The notes: generated by a model from the letters alone, not told the origin. A stretch of DNA of 11,700 nucleotides from UBA9410 sp036123585 (GCA_036123585.1 JAZADN010000040.1:1-11700), one strand, 5' to 3'. Shown: positions 1-6,313, counted from the first letter of the stretch. Translations and numbers: made by a program.

Positions 1-1
1 G

Positions 2-205
2 GCGCCGCCGACCCCGCCGGCGCCGCCGCAGACGACGGTGGGGCCGCCGACGGCGCCGGCGCCGACGACGCCGCCGGCGACGACGACTGCGCCGCCGACG
101 ACGACGGTGGCGACGACGACTGCGCCGGCTACGACGACTGCGCCGGCTACGACGACGGTGGCGCCGACGACGACTGCGCCGGCGACGACGACACTGCCGC
201 CACCA
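2..205 (+). repeat. Low-complexity GC-rich tandem codons encoding a Thr/Ala/Pro linker
   Basis: The DNA is built from short gcg, ccg and acg codon blocks. The 18-base unit TGCGCCGGCTACGACGAC occurs twice in exact tandem at 121-138 and 139-156, and again with one mismatch at 175-192. It encodes APATTT-type hexapeptides. Such Thr/Pro stretches usually act as extended, possibly glycosylated spacers between a membrane anchor or signal peptide and a surface enzyme. Length is likely to vary between strains by slippage. Confidence 0.85.
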
Positions 206-1396
206 GACTTCGGACTAGGGGGGGATTTCGCTGCCTTTAGCGACCAGGTTCAAGGTGCATTCAAGGCAGTAGTGGATACCGAGTTCACGGCTATGGGTTC
301 CTACAAGTCGGGGATGTCAGTTGCCGTCTTCACCGATGGGGTCCTATGGGCCTATGCAACCGGGGAGGCGTCGGCGACGACACCTATGACGACTAGTACT
401 CCGACCCTCATTCGGAGTACCTCGAAGACGCTTGAGTCCGCGCTGATCCTTGATTTGATCGAGGATGGCCACTTCCAACTGACGGATTCCCTCGAGTCTG
501 TCCTGTCAGCCCATCCCGACTATTCGTTGCTCGACGCCTCAAAGGTGAATGGCTCAGTCACCATCCACGAACTTTTGAGCATGCGTTCGGGGATTCGCAA
601 CTTCTCGTCTGGTGCAGGAGCGGACAGCCAGGATCTGCTCTGGGTGGTGATGAAGCCCGCATGGAAACCAGTGGACACCCTTGGGCTGATTGAGGGCCCC
701 TGGAGCGACCCTGGAGAGTACGAGTACTCCGATTCGAACAATTTCCTCCTCGGGATGGCGGCTGAATTGCACGCCGGTAAGGATCTTTCTGTCCTCTACC
801 GGGAGCGGTTCCTCGATCCACTCGACATCGCCGCCGTGCTACTCCCGGATGAGCCGGTTCCCGAAGGCACGGCCCGCCCATACACGGACCTCGACTACTG
901 GGGTGGAAGCGGATTCGGAGACATGATCGAGATGGATGCGGCCCGGTACGGGAAGACTTCAGACCAGTGGCATGAGCAAGATGCGAGGTTGGCCTGGGCC
1001 ACGGCTGGGATCGTGTCGACGCCGGCCAACATTGCTCGTTGGGGATACGAGCTCTATAGCGACAGGGGTTCTGCGCTTTCAGAGCAGAGCCGCACGATTC
1101 TGCTTAATTCGATCAACGACGAAGTCATCTCGCTGGCTGGACAACCTCAGCAGTACGGCTACTACGCGGCAAGACGGACCTTCCCGCTTGAGGACGGAAC
1201 ATCGTTGTCCGTTATTGGGCATCCTGGAGGAGGAGCCGGTTACACCTCACGGGTCTACTACTCGCCAAGTCTGGATATGTCGATTTCAATCTTGGCTAAC
1301 TCGGATCTCCAATACGCTCGCCGCGAAGCAGGCTGCAGGGAGTACGGCACCGCAGACTGCATTGCCTGGGGGCTGTTCAAGGCCTATGCGGACTAG
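2..1396 (+). CDS. Serine hydrolase, beta-lactamase/DD-peptidase family, 5' partial
   Basis: This is a penicillin-binding-protein-like serine hydrolase (PF00144 fold), probably acting outside the membrane on a peptide, ester or cell-wall substrate that cannot be told from the sequence. The reading frame is open to the window edge, so the true start and any signal peptide lie upstream; a GTG at 38 sits inside the low-complexity part and is unlikely to be the start. Counting from that GTG, residues 1-56 are a Thr/Ala/Pro linker. The catalytic domain has the SxxK motif S127-T-S-K130, a Tyr motif Y230-S-D (the YSD form of YxN, which I recall as common in this family), the LLSMRSGI element near residue 179, and the third motif H395-P-G. 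The segment TAGIVSTPANIARW near residue 322 is also typical. Codon use looks less GC-rich than in the oxidase genes. The family call is firm; the substrate is unknown. Confidence 0.86.
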   Translation, partial: APPTPPAPPQTTVGPPTAPAPTTPPATTTAPPTTTVATTTAPATTTAPATTTVAPTTTAPATTTLPPPDFGLGGDFAAFSDQVQGAFKAVVDTEFTAMGSYKSGMSVAVFTDGVLWAYATGEASATTPMTTSTPTLIRSTSKTLESALILDLIEDGHFQLTDSLESVLSAHPDYSLLDASKVNGSVTIHELLSMRSGIRNFSSGAGADSQDLLWVVMKPAWKPVDTLGLIEGPWSDPGEYEYSDSNNFLLGMAAELHAGKDLSVLYRERFLDPLDIAAVLLPDEPVPEGTARPYTDLDYWGGSGFGDMIEMDAARYGKTSDQWHEQDARLAWATAGIVSTPANIARWGYELYSDRGSALSEQSRTILLNSINDEVISLAGQPQQYGYYAARRTFPLEDGTSLSVIGHPGGGAGYTSRVYYSPSLDMSISILANSDLQYARREAGCREYGTADCIAWGLFKAYAD

Positions 1397-1503
1397 GACA
1401 AATCGCCAACCCGCAGATCAACGCGCAGATGCTGGCGCTGGCCACGCGTGTGGCTAGTGCATTAGCCGACCCCAGAACAGCTGTAAGAGATCGAGGAAAT
1501 GAA

Positions 1504-1547
1504 GAAGCCTGGCCCTGCCTCCGTGCAGCGGTAGGTGGCTTCGTTTT
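1504..1547 (+). terminator. Possible intrinsic terminator downstream of the serine hydrolase
   Basis: GAAGCC at 1504-1509 pairs with GGCTTC at 1537-1542, and inside it CCTGCC at 1514-1519 pairs with GGTAGG at 1530-1535 with one G-U pair. The right arm is followed by GTTTT. The stem has an asymmetric internal loop and the T-run is short, so this is a modest candidate, about 110 bases after the serine hydrolase stop. Confidence 0.33.
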
Positions 1548-1574
1548 GCGGTGGTTCAGGCAAGAAGGAAGCGC

Positions 1575-1673
1575 ATGCGAGCGCATCGCAAACTCACAGG
1601 AACCGGATCTGAGGCAATCACTGCTTTGCTGAACTTCGTCAGGCCGGCGAACCGATTGTCGACGGGCCATTGA
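1575..1673 (+). CDS. Possible 32-residue leader ORF upstream of the conserved hypothetical gene
   Basis: An ATG at 1575 opens a 32-codon frame ending in TGA at 1671-1673. It has a plausible ribosome binding site, AAGGAA, about five bases before the ATG. Its stop overlaps the TTG start proposed for the next gene (shared ATTGA), which would allow translational coupling. The peptide starts MRAHRKLTGTGSEAITALL and resembles nothing I know. It may be a short leader, the remnant of a frameshifted gene, or chance. The evidence is only the start context and the overlap. Confidence 0.17.
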   Translation: MRAHRKLTGTGSEAITALLNFVRPANRLSTGH

Positions 1674-2254
1674 CCACGGTGACGACCCTGGAAGGTTCGA
1701 TCACCTCGTTGGGCACGACCTCTGGACATCGGTTCGTGGTCGGAAACTGGAAGTCCAGCCCGATCGGGCCCTTTGCCGACGTGATGTGGGCTCCTCCGGG
1801 AGAACGCCGGGTCCTGGTTGCATCCCGTTCGGTCGCCGCCTACGTGACGACCGTGTATCCGTTCTCTGAGTCCATCGACACACCGGTGTCAGTCAACGTC
1901 CGTGATCGACAGATCGAGGTGCAAGCAGGCCCGATTGCGATCAGGATCGTCACCGGTCGCCCACTTCCCTTCCCCTGGCGGCCCCGTTGGTTCGTCGGCA
2001 GCGTCGAGAGCGCCCTCGCCCATTCCCTCCTAGGTGTGCGGACCGTCGGCGTCAGCCCGACCGGGATGACGGAGTGGTACCGGACCAGGTCGTTGGGCTG
2101 GGTCGAACAAGGGACGGCTGAAGTCGATGGCGAGTCCTGTGGGGACCTAGCGCCGATCAACGGCCATCTCGGATTCGGCTTCACCGATCCGCCCCGTCGG
2201 CCAAGCCACGTGAACCTGCGTGTGGACATCGGGTCCGGGTCTGCAGCCGGCTAG
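1670..2254 (+). CDS. Conserved actinobacterial protein of unknown function
   Basis: The 194-residue product has no signal peptide, membrane segment or catalytic motif that I can name. The block FVVGNWKSSPIGPFADVMW (residues 22-40), then ERRVLVASRSVAAYVTTVYPF, matches my memory of a soluble actinobacterial protein family in which a 'VVGxWxxSPxGPFxDVM' motif is conserved; I know no function for it. A later part (FPWRPRWFVGSVESALAHSLLGVRTVG, written here in two pieces: FPWRPRWFV, then GSVESALAHSLLGVRTVG) is consistent with the same family. The start is uncertain: TTG at 1670 or GTG at 1679, neither with a clear ribosome binding site. The family resemblance begins at about residue 7, which fits either. 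The gene stands alone, 416 bases before the convergent operon's last protein gene would be reached and just left of the tRNA. Confidence 0.7.
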   Translation: MTTVTTLEGSITSLGTTSGHRFVVGNWKSSPIGPFADVMWAPPGERRVLVASRSVAAYVTTVYPFSESIDTPVSVNVRDRQIEVQAGPIAIRIVTGRPLPFPWRPRWFVGSVESALAHSLLGVRTVGVSPTGMTEWYRTRSLGWVEQGTAEVDGESCGDLAPINGHLGFGFTDPPRRPSHVNLRVDIGSGSAAG

Positions 2255-2414
2255 CGGTTGGGGCACCGGGCCGTGATGGCTGCTGAGCGGGTATTGCCCG
2301 ACTAGACGTACTCGCCCAAGCCCTTCATCTGGCTGGAGACTCTCGGGCCTGTGGTTCCAGTCGAACGTTCACAGGGCAAGGTTGGAGGCCACGGGACCCC
2401 GGAGGTGAACAGGA

Positions 2415-2434
2415 CCGGTCCATGGAAGGACCGG
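2415..2434 (-). terminator. Hairpin just downstream of tRNA-Glu
   Basis: CCGGTCC at 2415-2421 and GGACCGG at 2428-2434 form a perfect 7-bp stem with a 6-base loop. It lies 8 bases beyond the 3' end of the minus-strand tRNA. No U-run follows on the minus strand, so it may be a weak terminator, a transcript-end stabiliser or a 3'-processing landmark rather than a classical intrinsic terminator. Confidence 0.4.
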
Positions 2435-2442
2435 CCCAATCG

Positions 2443-2515
2443 CACCCCCAACGGGATTCGAACCCGTGTTACCTGCGTGAAAGGCAGGCGTCCTAGGCCG
2501 CTGGACGATGGGGGC
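2443..2515 (-). tRNA. tRNA-Glu (anticodon UUC)
   Basis: Read on the minus strand the 73 bases fold into a complete cloverleaf. The acceptor stem is GCCCCCA with TGGGGGT, including a G-U pair at 1-72. The D arm is GTCCAGCGGCCTAGGAC. The anticodon stem CCTGC/GCAGG encloses loop CTTTCAC, giving anticodon TTC. The T arm is CGGG TTCGAAT CCCG, and the discriminator base is G. The CCA end is not encoded, so it must be added after transcription. The gene lies 50 bases after the DUF2017 stop on the same strand and could be co-transcribed with it or use the candidate promoter listed separately. Confidence 0.97.
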
Positions 2516-2538
2516 CGGACCGCGCTGAGAGCGAGGCC

Positions 2539-2569
2539 ACGATACCAGTTGCCCCGGGAGTCGCGTCAC
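2539..2569 (-). promoter_or_regulatory. Candidate promoter for tRNA-Glu
   Basis: On the minus strand GTGACG (2569-2564) resembles a -35 box and TATCGT (2544-2539) a -10 box, four of six consensus bases each, with a 19-base spacer. Transcription would begin roughly 16 bases before the mature tRNA. The -35 candidate contains the DUF2017 stop codon. Matches this weak occur by chance in high-GC DNA; the position is the main support. Confidence 0.33.
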
Positions 2570-3036
2570 CCGTCGGAGGCCGACCCGACCGCCTCCTCGA
2601 GGAGGAACCCCAACCAAGCCAGCAGGGCCCGCTGGGGAGCCTCCGGCGCGTCGGGGTCGAATTCGTCCTCCTCGGAGACGTCGAGGCGGGTGCCCAGCAG
2701 GAGGCGGAGCCCGTTCAGCACCTGCATCCAGGCAGCGAGCTCTTCGTCGTCCAGCGACTCCGCCCAGGCGGTGGCCATCACAACGTCGGCGGCACCAAGG
2801 CGCGTCCTTACAAGGTCGTCGTGGACCAGGGCGGCATAGTCATCCTGTCGTTCGTCGTCGTCCACGTAGGCCGTCGGGTACAGGCGGGTCAGGTGGGGGT
2901 CCTCGTCGTCGGCCACCACGGCATGGAACTGGCGGGCCAGATCGGCCACCAGATCGCGTTCGTCGGTTCCGAGGAGGACCGTCGTCCGGTCACCGTCCCG
3001 CTTGAATGCCAGCGCTTTTCGACGTCGGAGGATCAC
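2566..3036 (-). CDS. DUF2017 family protein
   Basis: The 156-residue soluble, acidic protein belongs to DUF2017, an actinobacterial family of unknown function that I know as a regular neighbour of clpS. Family-like segments are RLYPTAY near residue 51 and VLNGLRLLLGTRLDVSEED near residue 106, then a hydrophobic C-terminal helix (RALLAWLGFLLEEAV). I chose GTG at 3036: it overlaps the clpS stop by four bases (GTGA), has AGAGGG upstream at good spacing, and gives the usual MxLRRR-type N-terminus. The longer start at 3063 would overlap clpS by 31 bases. The conserved pairing suggests a link to ClpS-dependent proteolysis or its control, but that is inference. Confidence 0.86.
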   Translation of the reverse strand: MILRRRKALAFKRDGDRTTVLLGTDERDLVADLARQFHAVVADDEDPHLTRLYPTAYVDDDERQDDYAALVHDDLVRTRLGAADVVMATAWAESLDDEELAAWMQVLNGLRLLLGTRLDVSEEDEFDPDAPEAPQRALLAWLGFLLEEAVGSASDG

Positions 3037-3338
3037 TGGTCGTCCCTCTGCAAGGTCGCCCACAGCCCGTGCTCGTGGAGTCGGAAGACGTCCATCTCGG
3101 CCTTCTCCCGGGTGCCACCGGATACCACGGCCCGCCCCTTTTGGTGGACGTCCAGCATCAGTCGATCGGCCTTTTCCTTGCTATATCCGAAAAGCTTCTG
3201 GAAGACGAACGACACGTATGACATCAGGTTGATGGGGTCGTTCCAGACAAGCACGATCCACGGCCGGTCGGTCGAGGAATCCTCGTCCAGCCCGAAGTCG
3301 ATGTCGGGCCGTTCGGTGGTGGTTGGGGCGGGACTCAT
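3033..3338 (-). CDS. clpS: ATP-dependent Clp protease adaptor ClpS
   Basis: ClpS binds N-degron substrates, whose N-terminus is a bulky hydrophobic residue, and hands them to the ClpA or ClpC unfoldase of the Clp protease in the cytoplasm. The 101-residue length is normal. The first ~25 residues are the flexible extension that enters the unfoldase. The binding pocket is recognisable: V31-W-N33-D34-P, M39, and H65 in MLDVHQKG, equivalent to the Asn-Asp pair, gate Met and His of E. coli ClpS. I start at the ATG at 3338 because its ATGA overlaps the ctaA stop; a much longer open frame upstream is the shadow of ctaA. Overlaps on both sides (ctaA 4 bases, DUF2017 4 bases) indicate one translationally coupled operon. 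No Clp ATPase gene is in the window. Confidence 0.96.
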   Translation of the reverse strand: MSPAPTTTERPDIDFGLDEDSSTDRPWIVLVWNDPINLMSYVSFVFQKLFGYSKEKADRLMLDVHQKGRAVVSGGTREKAEMDVFRLHEHGLWATLQRDDQ

Positions 3339-4255
3339 GGCGCCGGCCCCCCCGTGGGCACCTCGGTGCGGCCCCGGTAGTCGACGGCCACCAGGCGGAG
3401 CCGGACCACCACCATCCAGAGCGTGGTGGCGCCGGCCACGTGGAGGCCTACCAGGATGACCGGGACACCGGTGAAGTACTGGGTCCAGCCGATGGCGGCC
3501 TGAAAGGCGACCACGCCGACCAGCCAGGCCACGGCCCGACGCAACGAAGCTTCGGCACCGAGGCGACGGACGGCCAGCACCAGGGCGGCGACCACGCCGA
3601 GGAGCACGACCACGCTCGTTCCGTGGACCCTGGCGACCTCCCGGACGGTGAACGGCAGGCGGGGGATCGGATCGTCGTGGCTGCCGGCATGCGGTCCGGA
3701 GCCGGTGACAAAGGTTCCAGTGGCCAGGACGATCATGGACAGGCCCCAGACTGCGGCGGTGAGGCGTCGGACCGCTTCCGGGACGACCACGACGGGTCGG
3801 GCGTGGTCCCCGGCCAGGTGATGGAGCACCACCGCGTTCCACACAAGCACCATCGACAGCGCGAAATGCCCCAGGACCAGCCACGGGTTCAGGTGGCTGA
3901 GGACAACGATTCCGCCCAAGACCACCTGGCTCACGACGCCGGCCACCAGACCCCAGGACCATCGCAGGAGGTCACGTCGCCGAGGCCAGCGGGCCATCGA
4001 GCCGAGCACCGCAGCGACCACCGCCAGTGAGACCAGCCCGGTCACCATCCGGTTCCCGAACTCGATCCATCCGTGCAACTCGGCCTCGGGGACGAACTGG
4101 TCCTGCTCACAAGTCGGCCAGTCCGAGCAACCGAGGCCTGAGCCGGTGAGGCGCACCGCAGCCCCGGACACCACGATCCCGGCCAGCAGGCCGAGGGCCA
4201 AGCCGCAGATCCTGCGGTAGCCGTCGGGGGTGAGGGGAGGCCGACGATCGGTCAC
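3335..4255 (-). CDS. ctaA: Heme A synthase (CtaA/COX15)
   Basis: This membrane enzyme oxidises the C8 methyl group of heme O to a formyl group, giving heme A for the aa3/caa3 oxidase. The 306-residue protein has about eight membrane helices in two four-helix halves. The N-terminal half has TGSGLGCSDWPTC with C43 and C49, the extracellular cysteine pair of bacterial CtaA, then E65-F-G-N68-R and H130. The C-terminal half has H211 and H272, the expected heme ligands. The family's first-half His (the ExxHR position) is N68 here; I recall this EFxNR form in other actinobacterial members. The start is GTG at 4255, without a strong ribosome binding site. The gene leads the clpS-DUF2017 operon, and is divergent from SDR-ctaB, whose CtaB supplies its substrate. 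Confidence 0.93.
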   Translation of the reverse strand: MTDRRPPLTPDGYRRICGLALGLLAGIVVSGAAVRLTGSGLGCSDWPTCEQDQFVPEAELHGWIEFGNRMVTGLVSLAVVAAVLGSMARWPRRRDLLRWSWGLVAGVVSQVVLGGIVVLSHLNPWLVLGHFALSMVLVWNAVVLHHLAGDHARPVVVVPEAVRRLTAAVWGLSMIVLATGTFVTGSGPHAGSHDDPIPRLPFTVREVARVHGTSVVVLLGVVAALVLAVRRLGAEASLRRAVAWLVGVVAFQAAIGWTQYFTGVPVILVGLHVAGATTLWMVVVRLRLVAVDYRGRTEVPTGGPAP

Positions 4256-4347
4256 GTCCGTCAGGGTACGGAGTGACCCGGGTACGTAGGCTCGCCCGCC
4301 ATGGCATCGGTGTCAGCGGACCCGGCACCATCGAGCAGGGAGACCCC
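4256..4347. promoter_or_regulatory. Divergent intergenic region between ctaA and the SDR gene
   Basis: This 92-base spacer must hold promoters for both outward operons. GGGTACG occurs twice in direct orientation, at 4264-4270 and 4280-4286, 16 bases apart, and the second copy runs into the palindrome TACGTA (4283-4288). A CTGACA on the minus strand resembles a -35 box but its spacing to TACGTA is too long. The SDR ribosome binding site GGGAG lies just before its ATG. I cannot assign firm promoter boxes. Confidence 0.35.
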
Positions 4348-5190
4348 ATGGAACTGAAGGACGCGGTTGCCGTCGTGACCGGCGCGGCCAGTGGGATCGG
4401 CGAGGCGCTAGTGGAGCGATTCGTCGCCGAGGGAGCGGCCGCCGTGGTGGCTGCCGACCGTGATGCCGTCGGGGTAGACGCTCTGGCGGATCGGCTCTCC
4501 GGCGGGTCGACCGTGGTAGAGGCCACAACCTGTGACGTGTCAGACGAGGCGGCGGTCCGCGACCTGGTCGATGGGACGGTGGCCCGCCGAGGACGGATCG
4601 ACCTGATGGTGTCGAACGCCGGCTACGTCACCGTGGGCGGCCTCGAGGCGCCGGACGAAGAACTGCGCCGAATGTTCGGCGTTCACGTGATGGCCCACCT
4701 GTATGCCGCCCGGTACGCCATCCCACACATGGTGGCGGCTGGCGGCGGCCACCTGCTCAATACCTCATCGGCTGCCGGGCTCTTGACGCAGATCGGTTCG
4801 CTCCACTACTCGGTGACCAAGAACGCCGCGGTGTCCCTCGCCGAGTGGATCAGCGTTACCTACGGTGACCGCGGCATCGGCGTGTCGGTGCTGTGCCCCC
4901 AGGCCGTGGCCACCAACATCACGACGAACAGCCCGACGGCCGACCTGATGCCCGGCGACGGTCCCGCGGGGGCCGCCGCGGTAGACGGGGTGCTGACCGC
5001 TGCGGAGTTGGCCGACACCGTCGTGGAGGCGTTGGCCGACGGCCGCTTCCACGTCCTACCCCATCCAGACGTCGCCGAGTACGTCCGTCGCAAGGGTGAT
5101 GACGTGGACCGGTGGTTGGCCGGCATGAGGCGCTTCCAGCAGAGGCTCTACCAGGACGGACCCACCCCGGCCGACTGGCTCCTAGCCTGA
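4348..5190 (+). CDS. SDR family NAD(P)-dependent oxidoreductase
   Basis: A classical short-chain dehydrogenase/reductase of 280 residues, cytoplasmic, reducing a ketone or oxidising an alcohol of unknown identity. The Rossmann cofactor motif is T11-GAASGIG, an acidic residue follows in AADRD at 37-39, NAG is at 90-92, and the catalytic pair is S141 and Y154-S-V-T-K158. D37 and D39 at the end of strand 2 favour NAD(H), which is inference. The position of the structural/catalytic Asn (usually VN) is H113. The block LLNTSSAAGLLTQIG then EWISVTYGDRGI matches an actinobacterial SDR subfamily that I recognise without a known substrate. I start at ATG 4348, with GGGAG upstream, rather than the earlier GTG/ATG codons. 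The gene is 5 bases before ctaB and probably co-transcribed, but a role in heme synthesis is not shown. Confidence 0.93.
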   Translation: MELKDAVAVVTGAASGIGEALVERFVAEGAAAVVAADRDAVGVDALADRLSGGSTVVEATTCDVSDEAAVRDLVDGTVARRGRIDLMVSNAGYVTVGGLEAPDEELRRMFGVHVMAHLYAARYAIPHMVAAGGGHLLNTSSAAGLLTQIGSLHYSVTKNAAVSLAEWISVTYGDRGIGVSVLCPQAVATNITTNSPTADLMPGDGPAGAAAVDGVLTAAELADTVVEALADGRFHVLPHPDVAEYVRRKGDDVDRWLAGMRRFQQRLYQDGPTPADWLLA

Positions 5191-5195
5191 CCCTC

Positions 5196-6113
5196 GTGCG
5201 CCATGAGCTCCCTCGAACCCCGCGATCGTTGACGGTCGACGGGCCCTTCTCCCGTCGCGAGAAGGTCGTGGGCTACGTGGCGCTCACGAAGCCCCGGATC
5301 ATCGAACTGCTGTTGGTGACCACGATCCCCACGATGTTCGTAGCCGAGGGCGGCGTACCGTCGTTGTGGCTGATGACGGCCACGGTGGTGGGCGGCACGC
5401 TGGCTGCTGGTGGCGCCAATGCCGTCAACATGGTGGTGGACCGCGATATCGACGGCCTGATGGAGCGGACCATGAATCGCCCGCTGGTCCGTGGCGTGAT
5501 GACCGCGCGGGCGGCGCTCGTGTTCGCCGTGGTCATAGAGGTGGTGGCCTTCGTCTGGCTCTTCGCCACCGTCAATCTGCTGAGCGCAGTCCTTGCCGTC
5601 TCGGCCACCTTCTTCTACGTATTCGTCTACACGCTGTGGCTGAAGAGGACCTCGACGCAGAACATCGTTATCGGAGGTGCGGCCGGGGCCGTGCCGGTCC
5701 TGGTGGGGTGGTCGGCGGTGACCGGGACGCTCGACTGGGCGCCGGTCGTCCTGTTCCTCGTCATCTTCTTCTGGACGCCACCGCATTTCTGGGCGCTGGC
5801 CATCAAGTATCGGGACGACTACTCGACGGCTGAGGTACCGATGCTCCCGTCGGTGGCCAGCCTCGGCGAGACGGTCCGGAAGATGGCCCTGTACACGGTG
5901 GCCCTGGTGGGCCTGACCATCCTCTTCTCCCCGGTGGCTGGCATGGGATGGATCTACCTGGCCTCGGCAGTGGTCCTCGGGTTGGCCTTCGGCATCCTCG
6001 TGGAGCTTGTACGACGGGACCCTGGCGAGAGGACCGCCATGCGGCTCTTCTCCTGGTCCATCACCTACGTGACGCTCCTGTTCACCGCAATGGTCGTCGA
6101 CGTCCTGGTCTGA
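5196..6113 (+). CDS. ctaB: Heme O synthase (protoheme IX farnesyltransferase)
   Basis: This UbiA-superfamily membrane enzyme transfers a farnesyl group to the vinyl group of heme B, making heme O, the substrate of CtaA. The 305-residue length is normal with about nine helices. The first Asp-rich motif is N78-M-V-V-D82-R-D84-I-D86, followed by RTMNRPL. The loop YTLWLKRTSTQNIVIGGAAG (about residue 146) and the second motif, KYRDDYSTAEVPMLP, are characteristic. I chose GTG at 5196, 5 bases after the SDR stop, which gives the usual short hydrophilic N-terminus; the frame stays open upstream into the SDR gene but that part is a shadow. No clear ribosome binding site is seen, so re-initiation after the SDR is likely. 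Confidence 0.95.
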   Translation: MRHELPRTPRSLTVDGPFSRREKVVGYVALTKPRIIELLLVTTIPTMFVAEGGVPSLWLMTATVVGGTLAAGGANAVNMVVDRDIDGLMERTMNRPLVRGVMTARAALVFAVVIEVVAFVWLFATVNLLSAVLAVSATFFYVFVYTLWLKRTSTQNIVIGGAAGAVPVLVGWSAVTGTLDWAPVVLFLVIFFWTPPHFWALAIKYRDDYSTAEVPMLPSVASLGETVRKMALYTVALVGLTILFSPVAGMGWIYLASAVVLGLAFGILVELVRRDPGERTAMRLFSWSITYVTLLFTAMVVDVLV

Positions 6114-6240
6114 TCCCACCGAGGGTGCCAACCCCAGACGACAGGTCCGCGCTTTTCGACGCTCAGGTCAGCCGACGAGCCTCGCGCCTACTAGATTGCG
6201 CCGGACGTGCGAGCGCCGGAACCACCGTCGATCCGCCTAG

Positions 6241-6279
6241 CCTCGTCTGGTCCGAGCGCGCTCGGATCGCTGGACGAGG
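6241..6279. promoter_or_regulatory. Nested inverted repeat upstream of the oxidase cluster
   Basis: TCCGAGCGCGCTCGGA at 6251-6266 is a perfect 16-bp palindrome. It is flanked by CCTCGTC (6241-6247) and GACGAGG (6273-6279), which also pair, with unequal spacers of three and six bases. The structure is 35 bases before the first cluster ATG. It could be an operator for a dimeric regulator, a 5'-UTR hairpin, or the end of the ctaB transcript. No T-run follows, which argues against a classical terminator. Confidence 0.4.
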
Positions 6280-6313
6280 GCACTCCACCCACCCGCTGAC
6301 CCGAGAAGCATCG

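Noticed and set aside
1441..1467. Two overlapping small hairpins (GCCAC/GTGGC and GGCTA/TAGCC) that could be mutually exclusive
   Set aside because: Stems are only five base pairs, with no T-run and no gene start close by; likely chance.
1377..1670. Minus-strand and plus-strand ORFs of 67-97 codons across the spacer after the serine hydrolase
   Set aside because: They lack a good start context and recognisable sequence, and their composition is that of random high-GC frames.
2255..2414. Spacer between the unknown gene and the tRNA hairpin
   Set aside because: Searched for small ORFs, attachment-site repeats of the tRNA 3' end and terminators on both strands; nothing convincing found.
3033..3962. 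309-codon minus-strand frame ending in clpS, a possible large fusion protein
   Set aside because: The part before the ATG at 3338 is Arg/Pro/Gly-rich and lies antiphase to ctaA, which has clear motifs; only the last 101 codons are real.
5948..6313. N-terminal extension of the subunit I-like frame back into ctaB
   Set aside because: The extension is low-quality sequence overlapping ctaB; the ATG at 6314 starts a normal short hydrophilic N-terminus.
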